Assembly: GCA_005406025.1 (NCBI GenBank)
Contig: BGZK01000700.1
Span: 1-64,000, forward strand
Direction of reading: 5' to 3'
DNA: 64,000 bases
Source: Eumeta japonica
Taxonomy: Eukaryota > Arthropoda > Insecta > Lepidoptera > Psychidae
Shown here: positions 40,696-54,419 of the stretch, piece after piece
Position numbering within the stretch: position 1 is the first letter of the stretch
Layout: every line of letters begins with the position of its first letter
Notes under the pieces: model-generated
Seen by the model: only the letters and a program-made list of their open reading frames with translations
The model's database searches: none
What the model was told of the DNA's origin: nothing
Program-made: the position numbers and the translations under genes

Positions 40696-43289
40696 TTATT
40701 TTAATTTTTAGGTAAAGTTCTGTACTACAAGCAACAACGAATGAAAGAAAATGTCACTGACTTGCAGAAATGAGAAACCATCAAAATATTTTGATCCAGA
40801 AACTTTTTAGGGAGATAGGTACTTTTAAGGAATTTCAATAGAATACACCTTTTCTAGCAATATCATCAATTTGTTTGTTAGCCTGATGTCTGTTTGTTAA
40901 CTCAGTTGTTTGACGTATTTTAATTTGATTTTCTCTACACAATCTCTGTAATATGGAGAAGTAAAATTGCTATACAACGAAACATGCAATAATTAAAGAT
41001 AAAAACGTAATTTTTTTCTCTAGATAATCCAAAAATTCGCATAAATAACGGAAATAGATAAGTAAAAATAGAAATTAATTTAAGCTATATAGATTGCGTC
41101 CACGTTTATTTATGACTCGAAAAATGTGGAAGTAATTTGTTATACATTGAAATTTTGAAATTTTTGGAATTAGGAATCCAATTCACGTAATCCCGCGCCG
41201 AGTTGATTTAGGCAATTTGATATTTTTCTAAATCGACTGAGGACCGTTATACGTCATTGAACTTGATGAAAATATATTGATAGTGTATAGATTCTAAAAT
41301 AATTTTCTTATGAGTTACTACTTAAAAGTTTAAACGTACATTGTTTAAAATGTATTATGTGATAAAAATAAACTGTAATTATATATAATTGCACTTTAAA
41401 ATATTTAATAGGTAAATTCTATCATAAAAAGTCTTTTTATTTTTAGGCAGATAAATATTTCATAAATACAATTCATATTAATAGTCATAAGAGAAAATGT
41501 TTCATATATATCTTAATATGAGCCTTGTAATTATTTCAGGGGCACTTCTATGCTTATGCATTAAATAATTCTAAGTATTCTATTCATTTGATTTTCATTA
41601 TTTATTATGTAGTAAAGTTTTTCCTTGTTATGCTCACAATACTCTCATTAAAATTGCAAGTTTATGTCATTACTATTATCATAGAGTTGGATGTGTTTTG
41701 AAGATTTAAATCTGCGGTCGCGTTAAGCCTAGCCTTTTACGTACGCAACTTGTATATTACAATAGTTAATCAACGCTTAAAAACTAATTTGGCATATTTT
41801 GTAAATATTAATCTTAAATTTAAATAACTCTCGTGAACAGTTTAATTTAGTACAGTGCAGCGAGTAAAAAGAGAGGGCCGACCTGCGAGATAACGTGCGG
41901 GTACCTGCCGCAGCAGGGCCCTAACGTTGTCCCTGATCCTTAACCTGGCGCTGTATTTACTTAACCTTTCCGCAGATAGGGCTGTCAGAGAGCTTCATAA
42001 AATGTCGTGTTGTATTTGGGATTACCACGATTCATAAGTCTGAATTGTTCCACTTTTGTAATTCGTCCTATGTGCAAAATTTAATTTAACTTGTCCAATT
42101 TTCTAGACTAGTACGGTTCGCTGTATTACGTAACCGCAAACCTTATCTTGAATTTGTCCACTTGATTTGTCTCATCTACGTAGATACATCTCCAAAGATC
42201 AGTCGCTGTATCAAGTGTAGGTATCTCCATGACTTGTTCGATAATATCAATGATGTTATAGATAAGACGACCAATTGTTGCATAACTCAATCTCAATCCA
42301 TCTACGATTAGACATAAATCGTTTTAGATACATTTTGTCTTCCAAACCAACGTATAATTGTTACCTATTTATTGATTTTCGTTTCTTAGATTTCTCATCT
42401 GTGTATTTTACACTTTCTTCTTATGCTTTTGTGTAAGAAAGAGCTCGACTATAACGTAATCAAATTCCTTTGGAAGTCAGCTAGCGTACGGGTAGCATGT
42501 GGTCATTCGGGCTCGAACTTGTTTAATTTTGGATATGGTTTCCAAATAATACAAAAATTTCATGACCTAAATTTGTATTCAATGAAGTATCCCGTTGAGC
42601 TCGTGTCCCAGTATATCGTCACCCTGTTATTCATGATGTGGAGATAATTATTTTCTATATTGAAAATAATACGATTGCTATATCAGGTATATATATATAT
42701 AGTATGTTATCTGCGCTGTGCAAATTGTACTTGTATTGTAGAATGCCTTGACGAATATTTTGTATCAACATGATATCAATACGTTCCCAATTATCCACGT
42801 GCTGAAAGTAAATTTAAGTGTATGCCCACGCGAGACGCCGGCTCTACGAAAAGGCGTACGTAAGATGCTTAAAATACGATCAAGACGATTTTATAGTTAT
42901 TGTTCATTCGTTGGTAACTTTCCTCTTATTATAACTGCTTTTAAATGGGAAAATAAAAATACTGCCCAAAAATCATATATTTATTTGATGGTGACGTTTT
43001 ATAGTATTTTTACAGCCATATCTTGTTTCGTAACAGGCCAAAGTTTTTATAGTCATAGACGTTGTTGGCACGAGCGATTCTTATGTAAATTTTTGAATTC
43101 CACATGATGGTTCTTTCCATTTAACTAAGTGTTCGACGGTCGGGAAACGAAGTGTCGTCGAGCGCATGCGGCAGGTTATGATAAAAATTATCTCTTTATA
43201 CGATACTTTCGATACGAGCTTTTACATTGACTAAAACTATGAGGAGAACAGGAGAATGGAATTCACCCGTATGCTCGCTTCAGTCCTCC

Positions 43290-46200
43290 GGATGACTTCG
43301 CAAAACTCGGCCCTCAAAGCTAATACGAATACGTACGCGGCGCGGCGGGCGTACGCAGACGCCGCGTCGTTCGTAGCCCGGGACGCAATTTAGCCGAGCT
43401 CTTATCGCGTGACGCGCGGTTATTTACGCGCTCGCCGCCTCGGCCCCTAATCCTCTATTTATTCCCAGAGATGTATCTGAAAATTAGGGATCACCGAGCG
43501 CCAGCCGAAACCTCGACGTCCCGGGGGAGCGGCGGGACGCGGGGTTAATTTGCGGGATTGTCTCGCGGCACGCTACGGGGCGCCGCGCTCTCCGAACACA
43601 CTCCATGTCATAGAATTAGCCGTTTGCGTCACCGCAGCTGCCGGGCTGACGGACGCCTCTTGACCAGCGGGCCTCGTCGGCGGCGGATCGAGTTGATGCC
43701 GTTGTCTCGCACATCTACGCTAGGGCTCCCACTAAAACTGCAGTTGCAGTTCGTCTTCCTTCTTGAAGAAAGAATTACTTATGCCTGTGAGATGACATAA
43801 GTGCTCATAAAAACAAAAGGTCTAACATGTAATATTTTACCATTACAAAAGAACTGGGAGATTTTTCTCGTCGTTATCGTGATCTCCTTTTGGTTGTTCC
43901 AAAGATTTTTCAGACCTCGAGCGAGGTCAGACGTATAGTACAGCCCGGTGCCTCTGTACGTCGCCAGTTCCTCCGTATCCCGACAAAAACATTTTCAGCA
44001 CCCAGATGGGGCTTTTATTTGTTTATTTGTTCGCTACCGATCGAAAAACTGTAGAACGCCAGGGTGCGATCCCTCCGCAGCCGGAGGGCCGTCAGAACGG
44101 CGACGTTACTCTCGAATTTACCAGGGAAAGCACTCCTGACCCTCTTCTCTCTTTTGTTTAAATAAGGAAACTATTCTTCGGGGGAACAATGGCCGAACTT
44201 ACAGATAAAATAGCAATGAGGCGGCGCGATACCGGCCGACATTAATTTATCATCAGTTTGTGCGAAAGTTTTTGTACCGCGAGCGGGCGGCCGGCGGCGG
44301 CCGCTTTTTTCACTTGTCTGTTTCAGTATTAACAAGCGAATCCTGTTATTTTTTCACGAAACGTGTAAAAAGCTCTAGTTCGATCCGGATAGTTCGGAAC
44401 ACGTTGGATGCGGAACCTTTATATTGTTTTTGCCGTTGATTTTTTTCCGTGTTGTATGTAAATATTTTCACACGAATAAAACCTTAAGCAGTATCTGTTT
44501 ATTATTTTTTAAACTTTCAAAAGGAAGCTAAAATAATTTATAGCACCTATTTTGTGTTCCATAAATTCATTACATCATATTTATGGAATACACAATACAA
44601 TTACGCTAAATAGTATGCGGTTTTAAGGATATTAAGTAAAATCGATATTAAATGTAAACATACTTTATGCAGTAACCTATATAAACATTAACAGTAATTT
44701 GTCCGCACTTCAGAAGCTTGGTCGGGCGTGGGGGCATTCATCAGACACTCAAAGGCGACGATGCGCGATTCTTTATCCACAATTTGCTTGCAATTTGCTA
44801 AATCGACCATCCGATTAGCGGTATTGCGACGGCGTAATCATATCGTTCGATGTGAAAACGACACGTACTTCATGAATACAACACGGAAATTAAATTGATA
44901 TATGCATGACATTTTGGACTTTCAAGTTAAAGAAAGTACAGTATTCTTTCGAGTTGGGAAAATATTTCTTAAGTTAAATAAAACCCAATATGCACTTCGT
45001 CGTTAAAATGTTTTTATAGGCGTATAATTTTTTATGAAAAGTTCTGAGTGACGAATTAATCTAAATTTTAATGATCGAAATTCAGTTTCTTTGTACTTAC
45101 TAGCTATTAGTACTGTATTAATATATTTTCTTTTTTTTCTAATTTTACCACCTGGTTGAGTTTGTTTTTTTGTTGGAATTTGTGTCTCGAAATCCGTATA
45201 AATTTTTTTCGAAAATGTCGTAATGTGACAAATTATGAAATATGTTTATTATTATGTTGGTATCTGTACTAATGTCTAAAAAATATGTAGGCATTAAAAT
45301 GATCGTCTGAGTTTTTTTTATGCAGCATAGTCGGGGAGCAAACGAATAGGCAATCATCAGAGAGTGCTCACCACCGCCCATGGACACTCGTAACGCCAAA
45401 GGAGTCACTAGTGCGTTTTCAGCCTCGTGGAAAGGAATAGAATATCTAAAGGAGGGGATCGGGTCGGTGGAAGGGAAGAGAAGGGAATGGGCTACCGGAA
45501 ATCTCACTCACTGGACGAAACCTAAGAGCGGAAGTTGCTACTTCATGTCCATATTCTGTTAGAGTGTGGCATTTTACTGGTAAACCGGGCCATTTATATG
45601 CTGTAGCCACATTATGGCTCTACCCTAGTCATATTTTCTTTTGAAAATGCATTTAAAACTTATAAAAATTGTATCCTCGCTTGCTAGGTGATAATAGTCG
45701 GTTTGGAGAACAAATAGTACTACTACCGGTGGTTAATTCTAAACACCTGCGAGCGCGACATCAGAACTGTGTTTTTGTGTGCTCCTATACCTATTTGTAT
45801 ACAGGCAGCTTTTATCTAAGTCCATATTTACTTATGTATTTTTAGTATTTTTATATGTCTGTCATTGTATCAAGAGAGTCGATAATTAATCGTCGATTAG
45901 CAACTTGAGAACTACGTACACGACACAATTCCATCCCTTAACATTTAAAAAGTCTGAGATAGAGGAACGGACGCTAACTGTGAAGCCACGGTAATAGCGC
46001 GAACGCGGTTTCGTTCTCAGCGTCGCGCTGCGGGACCTGAAAAGCTGAATGGAAAGTTTAAGTAGCCAGATACCATCAGGAATTACAGGCTGCTATTATT
46101 TCTATGCAAATTTTACTGCAAACGATTTCATAGTAATGATCGAATGAATAATTCTATTTTGATAGTGTTTTTTTCTTTAATGTTCGACTTATTGTAACAG

Positions 46201-46305
46201 TTACGTCTTGAAAGGTACAAAGTGTAATTGGCGCCTTTGATTACTTTTCGAATTAAAACACTAATTAGGCGTATGAATTAAATGTGTTTTTTGTTTTTTT
46301 TTCAG
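43290..46305. other. Upstream flank of exon 1 with a strong GC island
   Basis: A CpG-rich island at 43300-43720 and a second patch at 44040-44300 lie 2-3 kb before the proposed first coding exon. They could hold the promoter or a 5'UTR exon, but no core promoter or donor stands out. The 45.3-kb RT-tail fragment sits between. The last ~45 nt carry the branch-like CTAAT (46261) and the T-rich acceptor. Confidence 0.35.
45335..45562 (-). mobile_element. Non-LTR retrotransposon 3' fragment (second RT-tail copy)
   Basis: The + strand block CACCGCCCATGGACACTCG plus AACGCCAAAGGAGTCACTAG is a sequence type I know from many lepidopteran genomes. On the minus strand it encodes a retroelement tail (ENALVTPLALRVSMGGGEHS). 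It lies about 0.75 kb upstream of the proposed exon 1. It is truncated at both ends and not functional. Confidence 0.5.
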
Positions 46306-46365
46306 ATGGGAAGCGCGCACAGACAGCGACGCTTCGCGTCGTTGCTGACGACCAGCGCTTTTATG
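46306..46365 (+). CDS. caps/trn: Predicted first coding exon of the LRR receptor (start codon and n-region of signal peptide)
   Basis: This is a 20-codon exon starting with ATG and encoding a short basic stretch followed by the start of a hydrophobic run (MGSAHRQRRF, then ASLLTTSAFM). A strong acceptor-like sequence lies directly before the ATG: a T-rich tract ending in TTTCAG at 46305, with a CTAAT branch-like site at 46261. The exon is followed by GTCAGT, a usable donor with an unusual C at +3. The exon length is divisible by three, so it joins in phase to the ATG ATG ACA at 55079. The joined N-terminus has a basic n-region, a ~22-residue hydrophobic core and an A-L-A cleavage site, a textbook secretory signal. 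Exon 2 alone lacks the n-region. This assignment is inferred from signal and phase, with no transcript evidence. A 5'UTR exon must lie further upstream if the acceptor is real. Confidence 0.55.
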
Positions 46366-46943
46366 GTCAGTACACCCGTTAAGGTCGAATTCGCTATCTC
46401 CCCGCTTGAGCATGACGTAATTATAATTCCCTGTAGGTGTATTCCTTTAACTGTGCATACTCATTCCAAGTTTTTCCAGAGCAATAATAATAATGTACCA
46501 ACGACTTCTATACTCGAAGACTTAAACGTAAAGACAGAAAATAAATGAATGAAAAAAATTGTATAATTCAGTGACTTTGCTCAAGGTGTACGGCGAAAAA
46601 ATTACAGCTGCGATAGCATTAAACGTTGCCACCAGCGAGCCGTTTATGGCACATCGCCTCTAGCGCTAGGTTTTTATTGTCAATATTAGTTTTGTCAATG
46701 TAATTATGCCATACTATACTAGAGTATCAGTATTGAGTTGTCACATAGACTAAGTAAATGATTTTAATTTCGCTTTAGTAACAACGTCACATTGTTCGTA
46801 CCATAATAATAGATAGTATCTTTATAACCATGACAAAATCTTTTTAATAAAAAATCAGATGTAAATTGTCTCTGAATTTACTTTCGTTAGTTCCGGTAGC
46901 GAATATACTTTGTGTCTATGGCAATATTTTCTATAATTTTGAA

Positions 46944-47184
46944 ACAAAGTAACGTTATGTACCTTCGTTCCTCAAAAAAGTTACATTGCCGATCTTAACC
47001 TTTATATTTACTTGATAGTATACTATGAAGGTATTGATATTCCAGGCGCTACATATTGTTTTAGGACCACTAGAGAGGTGCAATTTTATTAGCCTATGAG
47101 AATATTATACTATCAAGAAAATATAAGGGTTAAGATCGGCAAAGTAACTTTTTTGAGGAACGAAGGTACATAACGTTACTTTGT
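46944..47184. repeat. Hairpin MITE inside the receptor intron
   Basis: Arms 46944-47022 and 47107-47184 are near-perfect reverse complements (ACAAAGTAACGTTATGTACC...). They differ by only a few bases and enclose an ~85-nt spacer. There is no coding capacity. The compact size and terminal inverted arms fit a miniature inverted-repeat element. No clear target duplication could be fixed. Transcribed as part of the intron, it would fold into a long hairpin. Confidence 0.8.
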
Positions 47185-48769
47185 GAATCAAGAAAGTGAA
47201 TCACTGGGCTAAAATCAAATTGAGAAAAGACTATAGGTATTTTTTATACATTTATTGAACTTTCACAGAAAAAAAAAGGTTGAAATAAAAAATAACTTAA
47301 GGTAAAAAGGTTATTTAAAATTTTTGCCTGGTATATAATATATATTACCTTACTTTGTAGTTAAAGTAAAGAAAATGTATTAATTGTTTAGAATTTCACG
47401 CATGTATATGTTTACAATTATAACTTGTACATGAAAAATTAATAGCTTGGCTGAAATTGAAAAATAATCAACAAAACGAAGCAAATTTTACCATTTTTTA
47501 AATGTTTAAGTACTCAATAATTAATTACTAATACTGTATAATATTAATGACTAATAATGGACATTAAACATGGATCATATTAAAATGAAAGAAATTGTTT
47601 ATTTTACAAAGTATAAAAATTTTTGAGACATTTAAGAAATTATAAACCATGTTAAAAATATGTAATAAAACAATTGGAATATTTGAGACAAAGAAAAGAA
47701 CATAAGATCAATGCATCCGAGAATATATAATGATAGAAGGAAAAAATTATAAACACTCGAATTCAAAAATTAAAACACTTACACCTACAGATATTGATAA
47801 TATTCATACATGAATACATACATATTACTTTAGTAAACTGCATACAAATTGCATTTTAAGAAGTGTATATTCTTTATATATTTCACAAGTTCGAAGTATT
47901 GACCGAGTTCGCATAATAATTTATTTTTGGAAAATCGTTCACTAGATGCGCTTAGGCATAATAAATATATTATATTCACCTCACCAGCGAGAAATGTGCA
48001 GACAAAAGGTTAATGGTGGTAGCAATGCGTGTAGTGATCCTACATTTGATGCAGAAAGTGTTAAGTTCACCTGAAAAAACGTATATAGCCAATATTTATA
48101 TTTTATTTAGAGTAATAACGCCTTGTTAACTTTTGTTTATATTAACTTTTTCGTTATCAAAACAAACACAAAATTTGAAAAATATGACAGCATATCTTTT
48201 AAATTAATTAAAAACGTCCAATACTCCTATAGTCGTTGCTTCGACAAAACCAGTAACATCTTTATTTAACGTTTACATAAACACTTTGAATAAGAAATAA
48301 ATGGAACGCGTACGAGCTCAACAAATATCCACGGACAAGTGAGAGCGCGGCCGCGCCTGCGCCGAGCCTGCGCCCTCGCACTATACTACTTTGTCATTTT
48401 CAGCAAATTACTTTGTCACGCTGTCAATTTTCATTCAGTTTGACGTAACATTGTTATAAGGACATATCATACAATTATATGCTCATAAAGTGACGTCGTC
48501 GCTTCATCAAATCATTTGAACATTTTCACAGAGGTTATTTCCTGTGGCTCCTACGACAATAAAACGTTCGTTGCAGGCAGAAAACTCGCTCGGGTGCGTA
48601 AGCAAAGTACATCGCTATAGTAACAATAAGATGTTAACAAAGCTTTTATTGTTATTTTGTTAACCCAATATTTTCTCAGTGTGAGATTGTGTCTGCATGT
48701 ATATATAGGCTTAGAACTGTTTCAAAAACCGTAAGTGCGGGTCGAATACATCGCCGAGAAGAAGTTGTG

Positions 48770-48960
48770 GAACCCTCCTCACATACACACACACTGCGCG
48801 CGTACGCACATATGCACAAAGACACACAGACACACGGACACACATGAGACATCTATACAGAGACACAGAGAAATAGAAAGAGAGAAACCGTACAACGCAC
48901 ACGCAGGCATGCACTCACTCATGCACATTAACACAGATGCAGTCACGTAAGCGCGCACGC
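48770..48960 (+). repeat. CA/ACAC-rich low-complexity tract in the intron
   Basis: These are imperfect CACA, ACAGACACACGGA and GAGACACAGAGAAA units. The overlapping ORFs on both strands (Arg/Thr/His-rich or Cys/Val-rich) are composition artefacts. Confidence 0.85.
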
Positions 48961-51900
48961 ACGTACGCGAATGTCGTCTCCAAAAGAAAAAGTAAAGGGT
49001 TCGGATCCTGATGGACTCGGACGACTTAAGCGATATTTTTAATTTGAAATGAAATTGATTCACTCGCTCGGGGCCTTGGCGTACACATTAAACTATGTGT
49101 TTGGAACATCTTACGCCATCGGCGACCACTTTAGTTACGAGCCCCCGATGGTACTGGGTCCGCTGAGGCTGAGATATCTGAAGTAAAAGGACTGTGAGAG
49201 GGTATAGCTGTACAGCGAGATGCTGAAAATCCAATACCTATAACTTCTAAACTAAACTACTAATGACGCGTTTCGAACAGTTTATTTTTAAATATTGTAA
49301 TGAACATGCTGTTCACGTTTCTCTCTTGCACTTGACCAATTTTTTATTTATCGGAACAGATTATTTCAGTCGACCGGAACGTATTATCCGAATGAACGCG
49401 TTCCGATTTGCGTGCATTAATGCGCAATTCGTCGAGATTCATAAACGTAACGCTTGTGTGAAACAAATGAAGCGATAATGAATGCAACAATTCTGTGTTT
49501 AACGCACCATTGAATACCCACCATGCGCACCACAATGCCCAAAATGGAACTAGGCTAGTCGAAATTCTCACGTTTAGCGAAGTTCAATATGTATTTTAGA
49601 GCAGCGGTGAATGGTGCTTATACTTATATTCGCATACTAAAAATTAAGGATTCGATCCTTAATCATAGGGAAATCGGTCAATAATTCTTAACTTTCTTAC
49701 TGTCTATCTTAAAAATTTTTGCTCAATGAAAATTCTGACACTGACACTATATTTTGAAAATAAAACTTTTACATGTTATAAATTTTCACATAAAGCAAAC
49801 TCGTAGCGAAAATTCCTGTTTGCAAATTGCTTATACTTGTATATAATCTGGATGCAGACGCTCCTTTATTTTTCTCACACTCCGACGGCGCCCGGTTGTT
49901 GCGCTATTAGCATATCGCGCATTTGTATCTTTTCATGTAAAAACAACTTATTTTCCGAGTACCTACTGTAAAAGAATTTCGGCAAAAATGTTCTCACCGG
50001 TTGTATAGCGGGAAGCGTTTATTGTTATTTGTTGATAGCGGTGTTCAGTATTGAGATATTTTGATTTTCTGAGCAAACAAAAAATAAGCTTTATAGTCGT
50101 AGGTAAAATCACTTGCTGTGGTTGTTTCTGCTCCTCGACCGTGCCCCTTAATTATTTCTAAAGTATCCTGCTGTGACTTTCCGTATTTGTAAGTAAAAGT
50201 ATGTGTCGCCGGCTTGTCTTTCGTGACCCGTTTCTATTATTAAAACTTTCTATTATGTATTTTGATGTAGAGACAGAAATTCGAAAACGTCGTAGGTAAT
50301 CCTTTTAATTATCACAAAACGTGTAAGTCGGCGACACTGTTAGAAATCCGAGAGATTGTTAAATAGACCTTCTCTGAGTTTTGGCTTAAATGAAAATTAA
50401 TCCCGTAATGAGTCACGTTTATTCATTTAAATACTTAAAAAATGTCTTACACGATCTTGAAAATACCTATGGGGCTTACCGATAGCCCACCTGGGGACAT
50501 GACGTCCTTCAGTATTAGAAGACGACATCCGTTTTAGGTTGCAGTCACTTTAGTAAGTAAAGAATCGTGAGCTTTACTCGTGCCTCCGTAAAAATTGGCG
50601 GCTTTAGGTGTGCAGAAAGTAAGAGGCAAGTAAAGGAAAGTGCTGAGGTTTTCAGTAAACATTATTGAAGCCCGATATCTTTACAAAAATTGCAAACGAA
50701 GTATATTTCTTAGCGTACAAACGGACGGACAGGAATTAAGACTTTTGTTTTTAGTAATTGGGGATTGTAGAGTATTTACAAGTGAAGCGTATAATTATTA
50801 AAGAGGCTGGTATTGCAGTGCAACCTTAATAGGGCACTGTTAGACTGGATAACAATTTCTTTATTTAATGAGAGTATTTTTGTTTTTTCGTACTGACGAA
50901 GACGGTATTTCCTACACATTAACTCTGTTATTTAACATAAATTATATAGAGTAAAATCGATCGCAAACAAATTTAAATTAGTTCATTAAATATACTTTTA
51001 ATACGATTCGTATTTGCAATGGTTTTAGATGATTTCCATAATATGAAACGTAAATGAACTCCATTTAGTACCTTTTTTGGATTAAATAAAACTTTTCTTT
51101 AAATAAACAAAATTTAATCCTAAATGCATCGACTACATAAGCGCCAAAGTAGCAGACCGTTTTTCTTTTCATTCATTAAGCCTCTCGTTAGATTAATGCA
51201 TTCCGCATTCTTCTCCTCACCTCTTTCTCTCTCCACCCTCTTGACGCTCCGAGACCATAAAGCCTGATGCATGCACTCAAACCGTAGTGAATGTTGCTGT
51301 GCAGCTCACTGCATGTTTGATAATCACCAAAATTCTATGTTTCCAAAGACAAGCTAGTATACAAACGATCTTTACTGAAATTCATAACATTTTCTTCTTT
51401 CTGTATTCAAATTAATATATTTAATTAAACATGAATTCAACCGACCGACCGGTCGAAGTTAATAATGACTCTGTCCGAGAACAACCCGGATACTAAAATC
51501 TCTTAGTACAAAAATACACTATTACTTTACTAAACTTTACACTGGACTTTAGATTACTAATGTGACGATGACGCCCTGGAGATGCAACGGGCAATGCACG
51601 GACAAAGGCCCGCATGACACACTACACCCTGCAGATCCTACACACGGTTGTGATAAAAATAAATTCCTTTATCTCTTTGTCTTTAGCGAGAACGGTACTT
51701 TTTAATCAGCGACACCTACATTTACTCATAACTCTGTCGTATATGCGTAAATTAGAACTAGTTTCGTGTACACTGATTATATAAAACGGAGTAGTGAATG
51801 AATGGAAGGCGAACAATGTCGCGATAAAAATAAAATTCCATTACCGAACTTTATGATTTAACATAAAATCAGTGTTCCGATGAAAATGAAATTGTCAGTC

Positions 51901-53463
51901 ATTAATAGCGAATACTATGGTTTTGCAATACAAATCATTTGACCACGTTTTATTGACCCGTTATTTGTCGACGCAGAGATACAAGAGAACTCGGGCACAA
52001 GAAACGAAACTCAAATCCGACCATCGGCGTATCTTAACTGGCGAAATGTATTGCAGGCGGACCGACCGCGCCTGTTGCCACCCAAATCGAATCGAGTGCG
52101 CTCTGCGCCCATTATAAATACCGGCGCTGTTGGCTGCACATGCCGGAATGCGGCTTTATTGGATTTGCCAGAAATTCGCTCGCCGGCCGCACACGGAAAG
52201 CAACGACAATAACACGCCAGTGTCTGGTTATGTTCGCGATGGATGCGATGATCGGATTTCATCATACGTGCAGCATTACGCCTGAACGGTTCCGCAGCGT
52301 GATTAGTTTGTGTTGAGCCTTATTAATTTACGTAATTCAGTTTTCGGATTTACTTTGTCCCGTACCTGCATCTAAAAAGTGTAACATTTATGAAATCGTA
52401 TTTGTATGTGACTTAGTATCAAAGTCCGTCATTATTTTTTGTCACAATAAATAAAGGAACAAATTTTAAATTCAACTTTAACTTAATTGAGTTTTTGTTA
52501 CTTTCTAAAATGTTTTTTTTTTTGTCATTAACCTTGTGTTCGGTTTTCTTGCACCTTCTTTCAGTATTTCCAAAAGATTTTTTCACTTTTAAAAACCGTT
52601 CCCTCCAATCGTAATTCAATGTTTTCTATTAATATCCTCTTCAAGGCACTCACTTATACTTCCTAACGCTATTCAAACAGCCTACGTCAAACGAAAATAG
52701 AAAACGGGCCTGTGACGGACAGTTACACATTCATGTCAACAGAAAATACCCCTTACATATTTCCCGCAGGAGTACAAGATATTCGATATTCTAAGTTTTT
52801 CTCCATGTAGATGTTAAAATATTTGCAAAGGTTTCATTTTTAGATATCACATCAATAACAATACTTTAAGATGTTTTAGATCTTTATGGCAAAAAAAAAC
52901 ATGTTTTTTTTTGAGAAATAGCTCAAAATGCAAAACTTAAGATTGAAATATACATGAGAATAGGTAATAGAAATCGTTCGGTACGTCTCTAGTTTATAGC
53001 TTTCTTAATGTAAAAAGAAATGCATTGTAAATAACGAATCTCGATAATAGCCTCACTCTCACTAAAAAACAAAACATTTATAGTTTCTTCATTTAACACC
53101 TATTCGGATATAAATGGTAAAGAACTGGAAAACACTTTTTCCAAGTCTCGTTTTATTATATACGAAACTTAAATCTATTACATTCATTTCCAAACATTAT
53201 TTACAGAATAGTAGCTCTTTTTCATGAATTCCGCTTTAGTATATTGTTTAAATTACTTATTTCTTAAATCCCCCTTGGAATTTTATAATAGAAAGGTATA
53301 CGGCCGTCCACAAAAGAATATTTACTTCTTGACAGTCGAAACATTAGAATTGCGAGTGTATATTTTACTATTCTATGTACAATGTAACAGTTGCCCATCT
53401 AGAAAAAGCATTAATGTTTTTGCATATATACATAGTAGTTTCGTATACCTTGAAATAACCTTG

Positions 53464-53540
53464 AAAGTCAAATCCAAGGTCAAATTGAAGGTCACCATTG
53501 TATTCCTCATTTAAAGTTACTTTAGAAATGACCTCGACCT
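53464..53540. promoter_or_regulatory. Cluster of AGGTCA-like nuclear-receptor half-sites in the intron
   Basis: CCAAGGTCA (53474-53482) fits the monomeric FTZ-F1-type site. GAAGGTCA (53487-53494), AAAGTCA (53464-53470) and, on the minus strand, AGGTCGAGGTCA (53529-53540, two half-sites without spacer) lie within 80 bp. The motifs are seen; binding is inferred. A decayed AAGGTCA tandem repeat would look similar. Confidence 0.3.
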
Positions 53541-54194
53541 TTTTCAAAAATACTTTACTGAGTAAATATGCAGCCGTCCCGGAACTTAATTGACATTCGA
53601 TATATATAAATTAACGCTATGTCTCTTTACCTGTATTATGAGATCGTCCTTCTTGCCAAATTTCATTTTTCAATATGTTCAAAGTGTTCTTTTACAATGT
53701 AAACATTTATTATTAACATTTGATTTATTACTATTATTATCGTGAATTTTTATATGCATTATTATTATATTTGGTGAAGTGCAATTGATATAAACTATGG
53801 AAGAAAGTGGTGTAGATAATAATGCTGGAATATCAAATGAACACGTGGTTTTCTTAAATTTTTAGTCGAAACGAGATTTTTCAGTTAAATAAACTCTTTT
53901 TGCGTATGTTTAGACAATCATACTTAAGGAGTAAACTCCAGTCGTGCGTCGGAGCTGACACACATTTTTTTTATATTTTAAAATTTTCTTCAAAATTATT
54001 TAATTTTATAAGGTTTCAAGTAACTAATTTTTTTTCAAATTTACAATTTCAATTTTTACAAATTTCAATAACTAATTTTCTTTTTTAATTTTATTTTTCG
54101 AAATATGAAATTATTATATTACCATCAGTCCTTGATAAATCTACAAAGTTTAAATGATATCTGACCGTTCAGAGTGAATCAAAATCGAGTCCAA

Positions 54195-54265
54195 AGGAGT
54201 CGGTTACAAACATACATACATACATGCGTATATGCATACATACATACCATACATACATGTGAAGC
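54195..54265 (+). repeat. Imperfect (TACA)n microsatellite in the intron
   Basis: CATACATACATACATG units are interrupted by CGTATATG and ACC, about 900 bp upstream of the main exon. Confidence 0.85.
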
Positions 54266-54419
54266 TAATAAAAGAGTGTTAAAAACAAACCTTCAAGAAG
54301 TCGAGCTCGTTATGTCCATTTATCCTTTAAATCAGATAAATTTCTTATCTCTTTGATTGCATGTGCAGCAGAGCTAAGCCTCTTCTCTAACTCGTCGACA
54401 TGAGGGCCCATTGAAGTTT

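Larger units (their letters stand above)
37856..43289. other. Gene-poor DNA with retroelement scraps
   Basis: Contains the RT-tail relic at 39.4-39.8 kb and the 40.6-kb tail. GC patches are at 38630-38690, 38860-39060 and 40140-40230. The rest is AT-rich with no supported gene. Confidence 0.55.

Noticed and set aside
42748..43107. 119-codon ORF
   Set aside because: AT-biased codons, no domain, no splice context.
46366..46383. Alternative exon 1 donor at AAG|GTCGAA (exon to 46383)
   Set aside because: It keeps phase but inserts VSTPVK into the hydrophobic core and spoils the signal peptide; kept only as a fallback.
48711..49063. Cys/Val-rich minus ORFs and Thr/His-rich plus ORF
   Set aside because: Direct translations of a CA-rich low-complexity tract.
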